Translations under genes and position numbers: made by a program
DNA from: Avena insularis
Lineage: Eukaryota > Streptophyta > Magnoliopsida > Poales > Poaceae
Direction: 5' to 3'
Length of the DNA: 64,000 nucleotides
Assembly: GCA_023614405.1 (NCBI GenBank)
Contig: CM042688.1
Span: 439,508,028 to 439,572,027, forward strand
The notes under the pieces: generated by a model
Databases searched by the model: none
Told to the model about the DNA's origin: nothing
Seen by the model: only the letters and a program-made list of their open reading frames with translations
In this document: positions 25,437 through 34,829 of the stretch, piece after piece
Layout of the letters: each line of letters opens with the position of its first letter
How positions within the stretch are numbered: position 1 is the stretch's first letter

Positions 25437-25935
25437 ATGAACTCCGTCAACGAAGCCATGAAGAAAGGACCACTCATGACCATGACTTTGGAGTGTGAGA
25501 CTGAGTTTCCCAAGATTCTCAAGGACCTCATGGATACCATGGGAGTACATGGTGCAGCAGTGTACAAAGGCTTTCCAGTGATGGAGGATGGAGTGGAGTA
25601 TTGGTGGGTGCAACTTCACTTGTACAAGAATAAGGAAGACAACCACAAAGAAAAGGGATTCTGCATGTTCACCAACACTTTTATGCACACCACATTCTTT
25701 GAGTCAGCAAAAGAAGCAGCTTGGAAGACTATCAAGGAACTAAGTGTTAGAGTCAAGTGCAAGATGCTCAACCTCCAAAAAGACTTAGAGAAAGAGAACA
25801 TACCCAAGAGTTGGAAATCACCAACCAATCCTTAAGAGGAGATATTATAGACTTAGTGATAGAAGCATGTGAACAAGATAGGGTGATTGCCACTAGGAAC
25901 ATTGTGTTAGCCACCAGATCCAATGAGATAGGAAT
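25437..25935 (+). pseudogene. Extra ORF ahead of gag in E2, first part
   Basis: The frame opens at the ATG at 25437, right after a pyrimidine-rich stretch ending TTTGTAG, and runs about 120 codons. Near 25795-25805 a one-base change moves the coding sense to another frame, which continues to 25939. The product is rich in K, E and M, has aromatic residues around the WWVQLHLY motif, and ends in a probable coiled coil. It lacks zinc knuckles and any enzyme motif. Grass Ty3/gypsy elements often carry an additional protein gene of unknown role in this position; I assign it to that class by position and character, not by a proven match. GTAAGC at 25936 is a good splice donor and would remove the stop that follows. 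No function can be stated. Confidence 0.55.
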
Positions 25936-26137
25936 GTAAGCGCACTTCGTTAGTTGGACCACCACCTATCACCTTATTTTCCAAAAGGATACCTTAAATA
26001 AGTTTGAACCTTGGTTGATGTAATGGATTCTTGTATGCATGACTTGTATAATTTTTGTGTGTCCCAAGAATGTGTTTGAATGTTTGTCTTGTTTATCTTA
26101 AATTGTGTTGTTCTAACTTTTTCAATCTTATAAATAG
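25936..26137 (+). other. Possible intron in the extra ORF of E2
   Basis: It starts GTAAGC and ends TATAAATAG after a T-rich tract (CTAACTTTTTCAATC). It is 202 bp and AT-rich (T-rich near its end). Joining 25935 to 26138 keeps the reading frame and leads directly into the next conserved-looking stretch. Candidate only; splicing cannot be proven from sequence. Confidence 0.4.
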
Positions 26138-26937
26138 ATGCCTATTGCCATCAGACCTGCTGAGGAGTTCAGTTACCTGTTTTGGTCCTCGTATCGTAGA
26201 GCTTACTACTTTACTCGATCTCCCTCTTCCTATCATTACGGTGCACCCACTCACCAAGTTTGAGAGGAAGGACCTTTGGGGCTTCAAGGTGAACCAGCCA
26301 GGACGCCAGACTGAGCCTACTACGGAGGCCATCGTCTTCAAGCTTATGCACGATGTGAGGAGAGAGGCATAGAGGTTGTCATGCAGATCCGATAGGACGA
26401 TGTTAGGACGCCACTCCCGACAGGTTAGAGGCACTCACTTCCACGCCTTGAAGGCGTGATGACGACGGAGAGTCCATCGACTTTGAGGACGACTCGAGGG
26501 TCACATCGAGCCGATACGCCTGCATTCTCCAGGACTTAGAGACTCTTATTAGGCACGTGGATACCGATAGGACCAACGCCATGCTTAGTAATGACGAGCT
26601 CTGTGTGCAGCTTCGCGAGAAGGACAAGCTCTGCACAAAGGGACGAGATAGTCAAGGAGATGGAGACGAAGTTCGAGACCCAAGACCGTAAGTTCAAGAG
26701 TCAAGAGAAGCGTGTCCAGGATAGGAACAAGAGGATTCGTGATATGACCGAGGAACTGCAGTCAAGGACTTCGAGTTAGAGCGGCAGACAGTGATTGAGA
26801 GGCTTCGTTGCTAGAAGTGGGCTCTCTAGGCCAAGATCGACTCTTTGAACACTACCATCGAGGAGATCAAGACCGCAATGGAGAACGCAGGTCTTACCTT
26901 TGTCGAGGAGGAGATTGATGCCGACGAGTGGATTTGA
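26138..26937 (+). pseudogene. Extra ORF ahead of gag in E2, second part
   Basis: After the putative intron the frame reads through a segment containing LWGFKV and PGRQTEPTTE to a TAG at 26370. Coding character continues in shifted frames. At 26591-26779 there is a strongly charged heptad-like segment (KEMETKFETQDRKF and following), a likely coiled coil. The stretch 26830-26937 ends in EEEIDADEWI and a TGA stop. I therefore read one former protein, interrupted by at least two frameshifts and a stop. The role is unknown. Its place between leader and gag, coiled-coil content and lack of enzyme motifs suggest a structural or RNA-related accessory protein, which is inference. Confidence 0.5.
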
Positions 26938-27150
26938 CTACTCGTTTATTTACCGCACTTGTTATTTGTGAACTTATTGTTGGACCATCCGACATGTGGA
27001 TGGCTTGCCACTTGTGTGTTTGTACTGAGACTTTTTGTTATCTTGTTGTTTAGCTTTATCCTTGTGTTGCATGCTATATGTCCGCTTGTGTGATGTATTG
27101 TGCATAAATCATGTGAGGGTATCTCATTCTTATCTCTATATGAATAAACC
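26938..27150 (+). other. Spacer between extra ORF and gag of E2
   Basis: 213 bp, T-rich, without coding potential. It could be an untranslated spacer or an intron. No clear ribosome-entry feature can be recognised. Confidence 0.5.
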
Positions 27151-28182
27151 ATGATGCCTCCCGTCACAAACACCAACCCCAACCCCAACATTACCCGAAT
27201 GCAACAAATGATGAATGCGCAAACACAGCTTATGCAAATGATGACGACGCTCATCCAGAACTGTAACAACAACCCCAATAACAATAATAACAACAACAAC
27301 AACCCTCCGTGTTTTGATATGCTCACCAGATTTGCGTCGAGGCCGACTAAGTTTTCGAACGATCGATCCCATGGTGGCCAATGATTGGCTACGCTCGTGA
27401 ACAAAGACTTAGTGACCGTGGGATGCAGATGCTGAAAAGGTCAGTTCGCAAAGACATCTGCTGGAAGGACCAAGCCGCATGGTGGGACAACTTCCAGATT
27501 ACCACGCCTATTGATGAAGTGACTTGGGCTATCTTTGAAGATGGCTTCAGACTACACATATCTCACCAGAATGATGAGCCCGAAAAAGAAGGAATTTCAC
27601 AACTGAAGCAATACCACCACATGGCTGAATATATTGAAGAGTTCAACAATTTGGCGCGCTATGCACCGATGAGGTTGACACGATGCCAAAAGGAAGGAAA
27701 AGTTTCGAAGGCTTGAATGATTTAACTGAATCTGCGGTATGCATGGCATATGTTCCAACTTATCGATCATTGTGTGACAAGGCTGTTATTGTGGAGAATA
27801 AAATGAAGCAAGTTGAGAGTAGAAAGAGGAAACACTCCGACAAGCATAGCTCGATCGTCTCATAAACGATCTCACTATGATGATAGTGTCACTGTGATCC
27901 CACAAGCATGGGAAGTTTAACAAGCACCACAACCACAACCCTCATGACAACAAGCATCATCGCAGTCATGACAATGATAAGTACAAGAACCACAAGAGTG
28001 GATATAAGAGCCACCATAGTGGAAGTGGAAGTGGAAGTGGAAGTCAACCTAAGAAGGACAACAAAGTTGAATGCTTCAAATGCAAGAAGCTGGGGCATTA
28101 TGCTAATGAGTGCCCTGAGAAGAACGTTGAAGGACCTAAAAAGCCCAATCCTTTTCAGAAAGGACAGGTTAACCACATCAAT
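27151..28182 (+). pseudogene. gag: E2 gag (capsid and nucleocapsid), frameshifted
   Basis: It starts at ATG 27151 with a Q-, N- and M-rich N-terminus that includes a run of nine asparagines. The frame ends at 27384. Capsid-type coding continues in other frames, for example the stretch with YIEEFNNLARYAP near 27628-27668 and VENKMKQVESRKRKH near 27793-27835. From about 27910 one frame runs through an H/N/K-rich and GS-repeat linker into a CCHC zinc knuckle at 28072-28113 (CX2CX4HX4C, beginning CFKCKKLGHY). Gag forms the particle and binds genomic RNA. At least three frame breaks are needed to read it, near 27380, 27700 and 27900. Confidence 0.8.
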
Positions 28183-28634
28183 GTGGAGGAGGTCTATGAA
28201 GAACCTGATGCCGTTGCTGGTAAGTTCAGACTCAATTCCATCTCAGCATTTGTACTCTTTGACACTGGTGCATCTCATTCATTCATATCAAAAGCGTTTG
28301 TTGATATAAATGGGTTTGCATCTGAAAACATTGGGTGTCCGATAAAAGTTAGCTCTCCGGGAGGGGATATGATAGTGAGTCTTGGATGCCGGGATCTAGT
28401 CATAGAGATCGGAAAACATAAGTTTCCAGTAAACCTAATAATCCTAAATTCCCAAGGATTGGATGTAATTTTGGGAATGGATTGGATGGCTAAGTATGAG
28501 GGAGTACTAGATTGTGCAAATCGCACAATTTCACTCACAACCCCTGAAGGTAAGAGGATAACATTTAAGTCAAATTTTCAATCTAAAGGAAGCAAGCTAA
28601 ATTCTCTTAAGGGGGTTAGCATGGACAGCCAATT
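28183..28634 (+). pseudogene. pol: E2 aspartic protease domain
   Basis: In frame with the zinc knuckle upstream. The catalytic motif DTGASHSFIS starts at 28261, preceded by the hydrophobic residues typical of retropepsins, and a second hydrophobic segment with VILGMDWM follows near 28467. The domain itself looks intact. The frame is lost near 28625 just before the reverse transcriptase, where the coding sense moves to another frame. It would cleave the Gag-Pol polyprotein during particle maturation. Confidence 0.85.
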
Positions 28635-29530
28635 GTGTGTGAGTATCCGGATGTGTTCCCAAAAGAGTTACCGGGAATGCCACCAGATAGAGATGTGGAG
28701 TTTATAATAGACTTGGAACCAGGTTCTGGACCAAGGGCAAAAAGGCCTTATAAAATGTCAGTTGACGAACTTAAGGAACTCAAGAAACAACTTGGAGAAC
28801 AATTGCAGAAAGGATTCATCCAGCCAAGTTCTTCATCTTGGGGAGCTCCAGTTTTGTTCGTAGAAAAGAGAGATAGAACTCAAAGGTTATGCATAGATTA
28901 CCGTTCTCTCAACGAGGTAACCATCAAGAACAAGTATCCTTTGCCAAGAATAAATGACTTGTTTGATCAGCTAGAAGGAGCATGTGTGTTCTCAAAGATT
29001 GATCTTCGGTCGCTATTTTCAACTCAAGATAAGAGAGCAAGACATACCTAAAACAGCATTTACCACGAGGTATGGATTGTATGAGTACACTGTGATGCCT
29101 TTTGGTTTAACCAACGCTCCGGCATACTTCATGAATATGATGAACAAAGTGTTCATGGAATTTCTCGACAAGTTCGTTGTCGTTTTCATCGATGACATCT
29201 TAGTCTACTCCAAGAGCAAGGAAGAGCATGAAAGACATCTACGCTTGATACTTGAGAAACTAAGGGAACATAAGCTTTATGCCAAATTCAGCAAGTGTGA
29301 GTTTTGGTTAGAGGAAGTTGGATTTCTTGGTCATGTTATGACAAAGGATGGTGTAGCGATTGATCCTGCTAAAGTTTCTTTGACGAAATGGGAATCTCCT
29401 AAGAATGTAAAAGAGGTTCAGAGTTTCCTTGGTTTAGCAGGTTACTACGTAAGATTCATTGAAAATTTTTCTAAGGTTGCTAAACCAATGACAGAATTGT
29501 TAAAGAAAGATAAGAAATTTGCTTGGTCTG
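28635..29530 (+). pseudogene. pol: E2 reverse transcriptase domain
   Basis: The domain is well conserved but split across two frames. The first, 28635-29051, has [30 protein letters not shown] and FSKIDLRS, with the first catalytic Asp at 29001. A frame change follows near 29010-29020. The second frame, from about 29020, has [21 protein letters not shown] and [10 protein letters not shown], with the catalytic pair Asp-Asp at 29191-29196, then the LGHV element. The catalytic triad is therefore present in the DNA but not in a single frame. It copies element RNA into DNA. Confidence 0.9.
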
Positions 29531-30081
29531 AAGGATGTGAACTCAGCTTTCAAGAATTAAAGAAGAGACTTGTGTCAAGACCAAGATCGTGCCTACCAGA
29601 TTTGGAAAAGAATTTCCAGTGTATTGTGATGCTTCGCATCAGGATTAGGAGCCGACTTATGCAAAGCGGAAAAGTTGTGGCTTATACCTCGAGACAACTC
29701 AAAACTCATGAAGTAAATTATCCTACTCATGATTTAGAGTTAGCTGTTGTCCATGCACTCAAAACATGGAGACATTACCTTTTGGGAAAACGTTGTGAAG
29801 TATTCACCGACCATAAAAGCTTGAAATATATCTTCACCCAGAAGGAGATCAATATGAGACAAAGAAGATGGCTAGAACTTATCAAGGATTACGACTTGAA
29901 TTTGCAATACCACCCCAGTAAAGCAAATGTAGTAGCAGATGCCCTAAGTCGTAAAGCGCTTGTAAATGGCCTTACCAAAGGTGAATTGCCGATGACTTGT
30001 GTAAGCAATTCAAGGAACTCAGTTGGAGATTGTGCGGAAGGACATCTCATGTCTTTGGATGTTCAACCCACTGCTGGATAA
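29531..30081 (+). pseudogene. pol: E2 RNase H domain
   Basis: Same frame as the second part of the reverse transcriptase. The start of the domain, around 29615-29655, is read out of frame (a compensated pair of indels), so the first catalytic Asp of the RNase H fold is not encoded in this frame. Later motifs are clear: [48 protein letters not shown], and VVADALSRK at the end of the domain. The frame ends at 30081. It would degrade the RNA strand during reverse transcription; this copy is probably inactive. Confidence 0.85.
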
Positions 30082-31276
30082 GATTAAAGAAGCCCAAAAG
30101 ACGGATAAAGAGATCAAGAGATCAAGGAAAGGATTAGCCAAGGGAAAGCTAAAAGTTTCCATATGGACGAACAAGGTACTTTATGGCACGAGAAGCGATT
30201 TGTGTTCCACAAGATCCGAAATGCGAAACTGATTTTACAAGAAGCCCATAACTCTCGTATTCTATTCACCGGAAACACCAAAATGTATATGGATATGAAA
30301 GAAAGGTTTTGGTGGAACAATCTTAAAGGACATCGAACACATTGCCTTGTGTGACGTGTGTAGTAGAGTGAAAGCGGAGCATCAGAAACCAGCATGTTTG
30401 CTTCAACTAATGCCTATTCCTGAATGGAAGTGGGAAAATATTGGTATGGATTTCATTACGTGATTACCAAGGACCAGGTCAGGTATGATTCCATATGGGT
30501 AGTCGAGATCGCCTAACTAAAGTGGCTCATTTTATACCCGTAAAGACAACTTATACCAAAGGCAAAGTTAGCCAAAATCTACATGAGCAGAATTGTATGC
30601 CTTCACGGAGTACCTAAGAGTATTGTGTCGATAGAGGAACTCAATTCACTTCTCACTTTTGAGACACTTCATGAATCTCTAGGAACGAGGTTGGAATTCA
30701 AAGCGCTTTTCATCCTCAAACTGATGGACAACAGAAGGACTAATCAAATTCTTGAAGACATGTTGAGGCATGTGCCCTAGACTATGGGGCAAGTTGGGAT
30801 GAAAGTCTGCCTTACGCAGAGTTCTCTTACAACAACAATCACCAATCTAGTATTGGGATGGCACCATTCGAGTTTCTATACGGAAGAAAGTGTACCACCC
30901 CATTGCTATGGAATGGTGTGGGAGAAAGAAGTTTGTTTGGACCAGATCTTATCAAAGACGCCAAGAAAAGGTCAAATTGGTTAGAGACAGTTGAAGATAG
31001 CACAGTCTCGACGGAAAAGCTACGCAGATGCTAAGCGTAGAGAAGTCACTTACGGGTGGGGATAGAGCTTATCTTAGAGTATCACCACTTCGTGGAGTAA
31101 AAAGATTTGGAGTCAAAGGAAAGTTAGCACCAAGATATGTAGGACCATTCAACATTCTAAGTCGCAAGGGAGAAGCTGCATATGAAATCGAACTGCCAGC
31201 ATCTTTATTAGCAATTCATAATGTTTTTCATGTGAGCCTCAAGAAATGTCACCCGAAATGGAAGAAACATCTTTGA
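30082..31276 (+). pseudogene. pol: E2 integrase domain, heavily broken
   Basis: Remnants lie in all three forward frames. The N-terminal zinc-binding part shows EAHNSR and GNTKMYMDMKERFWW, but the second His is lost by a local shift; a CXXC pair follows near 30350 in a different frame. The core has PIPEWKWENIGMDFI near 30415-30460, and DRLTKVAHF near 30507. A one-base loss near 30630 removes the second catalytic Asp from frame. A later GPY/F-type module (LAPRYVGPFNIL) is intact within 31028-31276. This enzyme inserts element DNA; this copy cannot make it in full. Confidence 0.82.
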
Positions 31277-31339
31277 AAGATACCATATCTTTGGAAGAAG
31301 TTCAACTAGAAAGTGATCTCACCTATGAAGAAAAGCCTC

Positions 31340-31486
31340 AAGATTCTTGAGACCACAAAAAGAGTCACAAGGACAAAAACCATCAAGTTTTGCAAAGTAC
31401 AATGGAACCATCATTCCGAAGAAGAAGCAACATGGGAAAGAGAAGACGATCTTCGGAAAGACCACCCTCACCTATTTGCTAGTTAA
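31340..31486 (+). pseudogene. pol: E2 C-terminal chromodomain-like tail
   Basis: A 48-codon frame ending TAA at 31484-31486, out of frame with the integrase end. It contains KVQWNHHSEE followed by EATWEREDDL and a final HPHLF, the layout of the chromodomain tail of plant chromoviruses of the Tekay type. Such domains bind or read heterochromatic histone marks and bias integration toward heterochromatin, which fits insertion into a satellite. The assignment rests on motif recognition over a short length. Confidence 0.65.
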
Positions 31487-31514
31487 TCCGCATCTCGAGG
31501 GCGAGATTCATTTT
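31487..31514 (+). other. E2 3' untranslated spacer
   Basis: Short non-coding stretch between the chromodomain stop and the polypurine tract. No other signal seen. Confidence 0.5.
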
Positions 31515-31528
31515 AAGGGGGTTAGATT
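31515..31528 (+). other. E2 polypurine tract
   Basis: AAGGGGG followed by TTAGATT, just before the 3' LTR start TGTAACATCCC. The preceding TTTT and the AAGGG core are shared with E1. Confidence 0.75.
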
Positions 31529-34500
31529 TGTAACATCCCATAAAAATCATGTTTCAAAAACTCATTCATTTCATCCTTGCATCATTCATTCATATAGGGT
31601 TTTTCTCAAAATCATTTAGAGGCGTAAGTTTGAGCTATGATTTCATGTGGGCAAATTGTCTCAATTGGCCACCACCCTTTGGGATTTGTTTGTCCATGAC
31701 CTTGTTTGCTTGCCTCCATGATTGGAAAGATTAGGAGTAGCATTTAAACCCAAGATTCCAAATTTAGAAATAGTTTCAAACCCTATTTCAAATATTTGCA
31801 ACTAGAGCAAATCTCTGCTTATTTTGAAACCCAAGCTTGTCTAAGCCTTTGCAAGGTAACCACTAGGATATTTGATTGTTTATGAACCCACGTAACCCTG
31901 CAAAATCCCCAAAGCAGTTTGAATTCAAAAGGATTTGAATTCATATCAAATTCTATTCAGAAAATGGAATTAGAAAAAGAAAAGGCCTAAAGAAAAGAAA
32001 GAAAGGGCCAGCTTAATCTGGCCCAGCAAGCAAATCAAGCCCAGCGAAGCCCACCCGGGATCTCCTTTTCCTTCTCACGCCTTGAAAGCCGCGTTAAGTC
32101 GCCGACGAGACAGACCACCGCCACCTCGCACTCTTCGCCGACGAAGCGGGCCGGTCCACGCCGCCTCGTCTTCCCTGCATCGCCCGACGACCACGTCGCT
32201 GCAGCGATGATGGCCGGTAATGGCGGCGTAAATGGGCATTTATCCTCGGCGTTTCCCGCCGATTCCCGGCTATAAGATCCTCTCGCCTCGCGATCTTTTT
32301 CCCCAAACACCTCCTCACTCCGCCACCAGTCTGTCCTCAATCAGCTTTGCCCGCCGCGCAGAGCCTCTCCGACGATCGATTCCGGTGAGTCCAGCTCCCC
32401 TCGCCTCTCGTTCTTACAATCTGACTCAGCGTGTCTTGGCGCACCTCGACCTCACTAGTCCGTCTTGTATCGCCCCTGTCCGGTTCGACTTGACACCGCG
32501 AGCACCGGCGACATCTACTCCGGACGAGTTTTTCCGGAAGGTACAGATCGCCCTCGCCTTTCCGTTCACGCCACTACTCCGCCTTGACCGTGAATCTAAC
32601 CGTGTCCTCGCCTTGCCTTGGGGTGATCCACAGCGACGTCCATGACGACCACGGCCCGACGCCGCGCCACGAACTCCGGTGAGCAATCGCGGCCGTGCCG
32701 GCGCCCTTGACCAACCGCAATACGACGAAGCTTCGCCGTGACCTCTTGAGCCGGTGAGCTACTCCTCCTTCTCCCTCTCCGTCACGCATCGTCGGCAACG
32801 TCATCGACCGACAGTTCGCCGCCCGGTAGCCCGCTCGCCCGCCCAGTTCTTGGCGAGAGAAATAGCGGCCGTTAGATCCAGATCGTGGCGCTAGGATAGA
32901 TCCACTTAACTCAAGCGGTACGATCTGAGCCACTAGATTTCATTTAGATCCTCGGCTGTGGAGCTCGATCCGGTAAAGCAGTGCGGGCGAATAAGAGCAT
33001 GACGCGTGGCTAGGTTAGATCTGAAAATAGATTTAAAACCGAAATTTGATCCAAATTCAAATGCCTATATCTTTGAATCCACGTTAGAATTTTGCAAACT
33101 TTATACCGTTGGATTCAGAAAAACAAGACCTTTCTGCCTATCCTTTTGTTTAGCAAATAGTAACCATTAGATGTGCTTAAATTGCAGAGACTTGTTTGAG
33201 GCCTTTTTGAATATAAGTTTAGTTTAGTATTTTATTTTAGGGCTATTTAAGTTGTCTTGGCTATTTTGTGACTTATTTAGTTTCTGTATTCATGCACTTG
33301 CTTGGTTGAGTTTTCAAAATCATCACTTGGTAGATTCATGCATGCATGCATTCATAATATTTTGTTTGTATATATTTGTGTGTAATTGTGTGCTATAACT
33401 TTGTGTGTAGATTTTGCTAGTGATTGTGATTGTGACGAGTGCTACTCTCCACACTACCAAGGCAAGTGATATCTTCATGAATATTCCATACCTATATTTT
33501 ATACTTGCATTAGATATATTTTGTTAGGACTTGCATGCTACTTTTGTCAATTGATGATGGGAAACCCTATTAGAATAGAATGCTAGAATTGCTAGGAGAA
33601 TTCCCTAAAGATAAGTTGCCATGCCATGCTTAGCCTAGCTACTAGAAAACAAGGGTGGTTTATATATTCACACTATGGAAAAATATTCTAAGTCTAAGGA
33701 CTTGTTTTTATTTAACAAAACAACTAAGTTAATGAATCACCCGGGTGGAATGGAAAGAATGGGATATGTTGAGTGGTTACACAAGGCCAGGGGTACTGGT
33801 GAACCTTGTGTATCTCACTTGTGGATGGCCACCCAGGAACAAAGAGATTTGAGTTGTCAAATGTTGAGAAGCTTCAAGTGCAACCACTTGGTAATATGGG
33901 CTCTGCCATGATCTTAGGATGCTGGAACTTAGTCTCTTGGACAAGGGGTGGTAGATGGGTTGATAGGTTGGAGCGTCCATTTGACTAAGGAAAGGCTACT
34001 CAAGGATCATGTCTTGGGAAATCAAGGCTTGTGGGAAAGTGCACCACCTCTGCAGTGTAAAACCTAAGTACTTAGCCATGTCCCTGGTAAAGGACAATTT
34101 GAGCATCAAGACATGGAAACTTCAAGAATCTCATCACTCCAATTTCTGAATAAAACTTGTGGGTGAACAAGGGTTAAAGGATCTTCAGTCTTTGATTGGT
34201 AGATGCCCTGAGTGGATCTTCAGTCTTTGATTGGTAGATACCTTGGGATAGTCTTTGCCAAACAAAAATTTAGTATTTTCAAAAAGTTAAGGAAAAATCT
34301 ATTTTGAGCAATGCAAGCCTAAGCTCCACCAGCCAAATGCATATAGTATTATAGTCCACTTAAATATATACTAAGGTATCACTTGCCAATACTATTCCAA
34401 AGTATTGACCCTCTGTGGCTGTAACTTATGATGTTGCAGGTTACTCTGATGATGAATAGGAGTCATGAGTCTACACTCAACATGCTTTCCTGTGGCACAT

Positions 34501-34716
34501 GAAGATGAAGACTTATGTTTATTTACATATTCCATAAACTCTTGTATTAGGCCTTTTGCCATGAGTTGTAAAAGACTATGTTTTATCTCTGGAATGATTG
34601 TAATAAACGACCTTTGTATCTGTGTACTTCATCTTAAACTGTGGATGCTAGCATTGATCCAGGGACTAGCATTGCAATCACAGGGATCTTTTCCTTTAAT
34701 AAGGAGGGATCTTACA
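31529..34716 (+). repeat. E2 3' LTR
   Basis: 3188 bp, collinear with 22087-25296. Differences are few in the AT-rich parts and more frequent, mostly small indels, in the CpG-rich zone (about 32020-33000). It ends GATCTTACA directly at the target duplication. Open frames within are not credible genes. Confidence 0.94.
32271..32276 (+). promoter_or_regulatory. TATA box candidate in E2 3' LTR
   Basis: TATAAG within CCCGGCTATAAGATCC, the counterpart of 22835-22840. From this position a transcript would read out into the satellite array to the right. Confidence 0.5.
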
Positions 34717-34721
34717 TGTGT
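34717..34721. repeat. Target site duplication of element E2, right copy (TGTGT)
   Basis: TGTGT directly follows the LTR end TCTTACA and matches 22082-22086. Confidence 0.93.
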
Positions 34722-34829
34722 GGTCTGTGAAGAGAACACAGATGCAATGACTCTAGCTGTGGTTAATGAGAAGAACACACATTTTAATGACACTGGTGCA
34801 TCCATATGTGGTATGTGAAAAGAATAGTC

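Larger units (their letters stand above)
22087..34716 (+). mobile_element. E2: Ty3/gypsy chromovirus-like LTR retrotransposon, full length, decayed coding
   Basis: The element is 12,630 bp with a 5-bp duplication (TGTGT). It has LTRs of 3210 and 3188 bp, an iMet-type primer binding site at 25299, a polypurine tract before the 3' LTR, and the gene order gag, protease, reverse transcriptase, RNase H, integrase, chromodomain, which defines Ty3/gypsy. A chromodomain-like tail after a GPY/F-type integrase end points to a chromovirus, most likely the Tekay (Del) clade, judged from the tail and long LTRs. An additional coding region of about 1.5 kb precedes gag. Many small frameshifts and several stops break all the genes, so this copy cannot encode full proteins as written. 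Confidence 0.95.

Noticed and set aside
31028..31276. An independent small gene at the end of the E2 pol region
   Set aside because: Its motifs (LAPRYVGPFNIL and following) match the C-terminal GPY/F module of a Ty3/gypsy integrase, so it is a fragment of pol separated by frameshifts.
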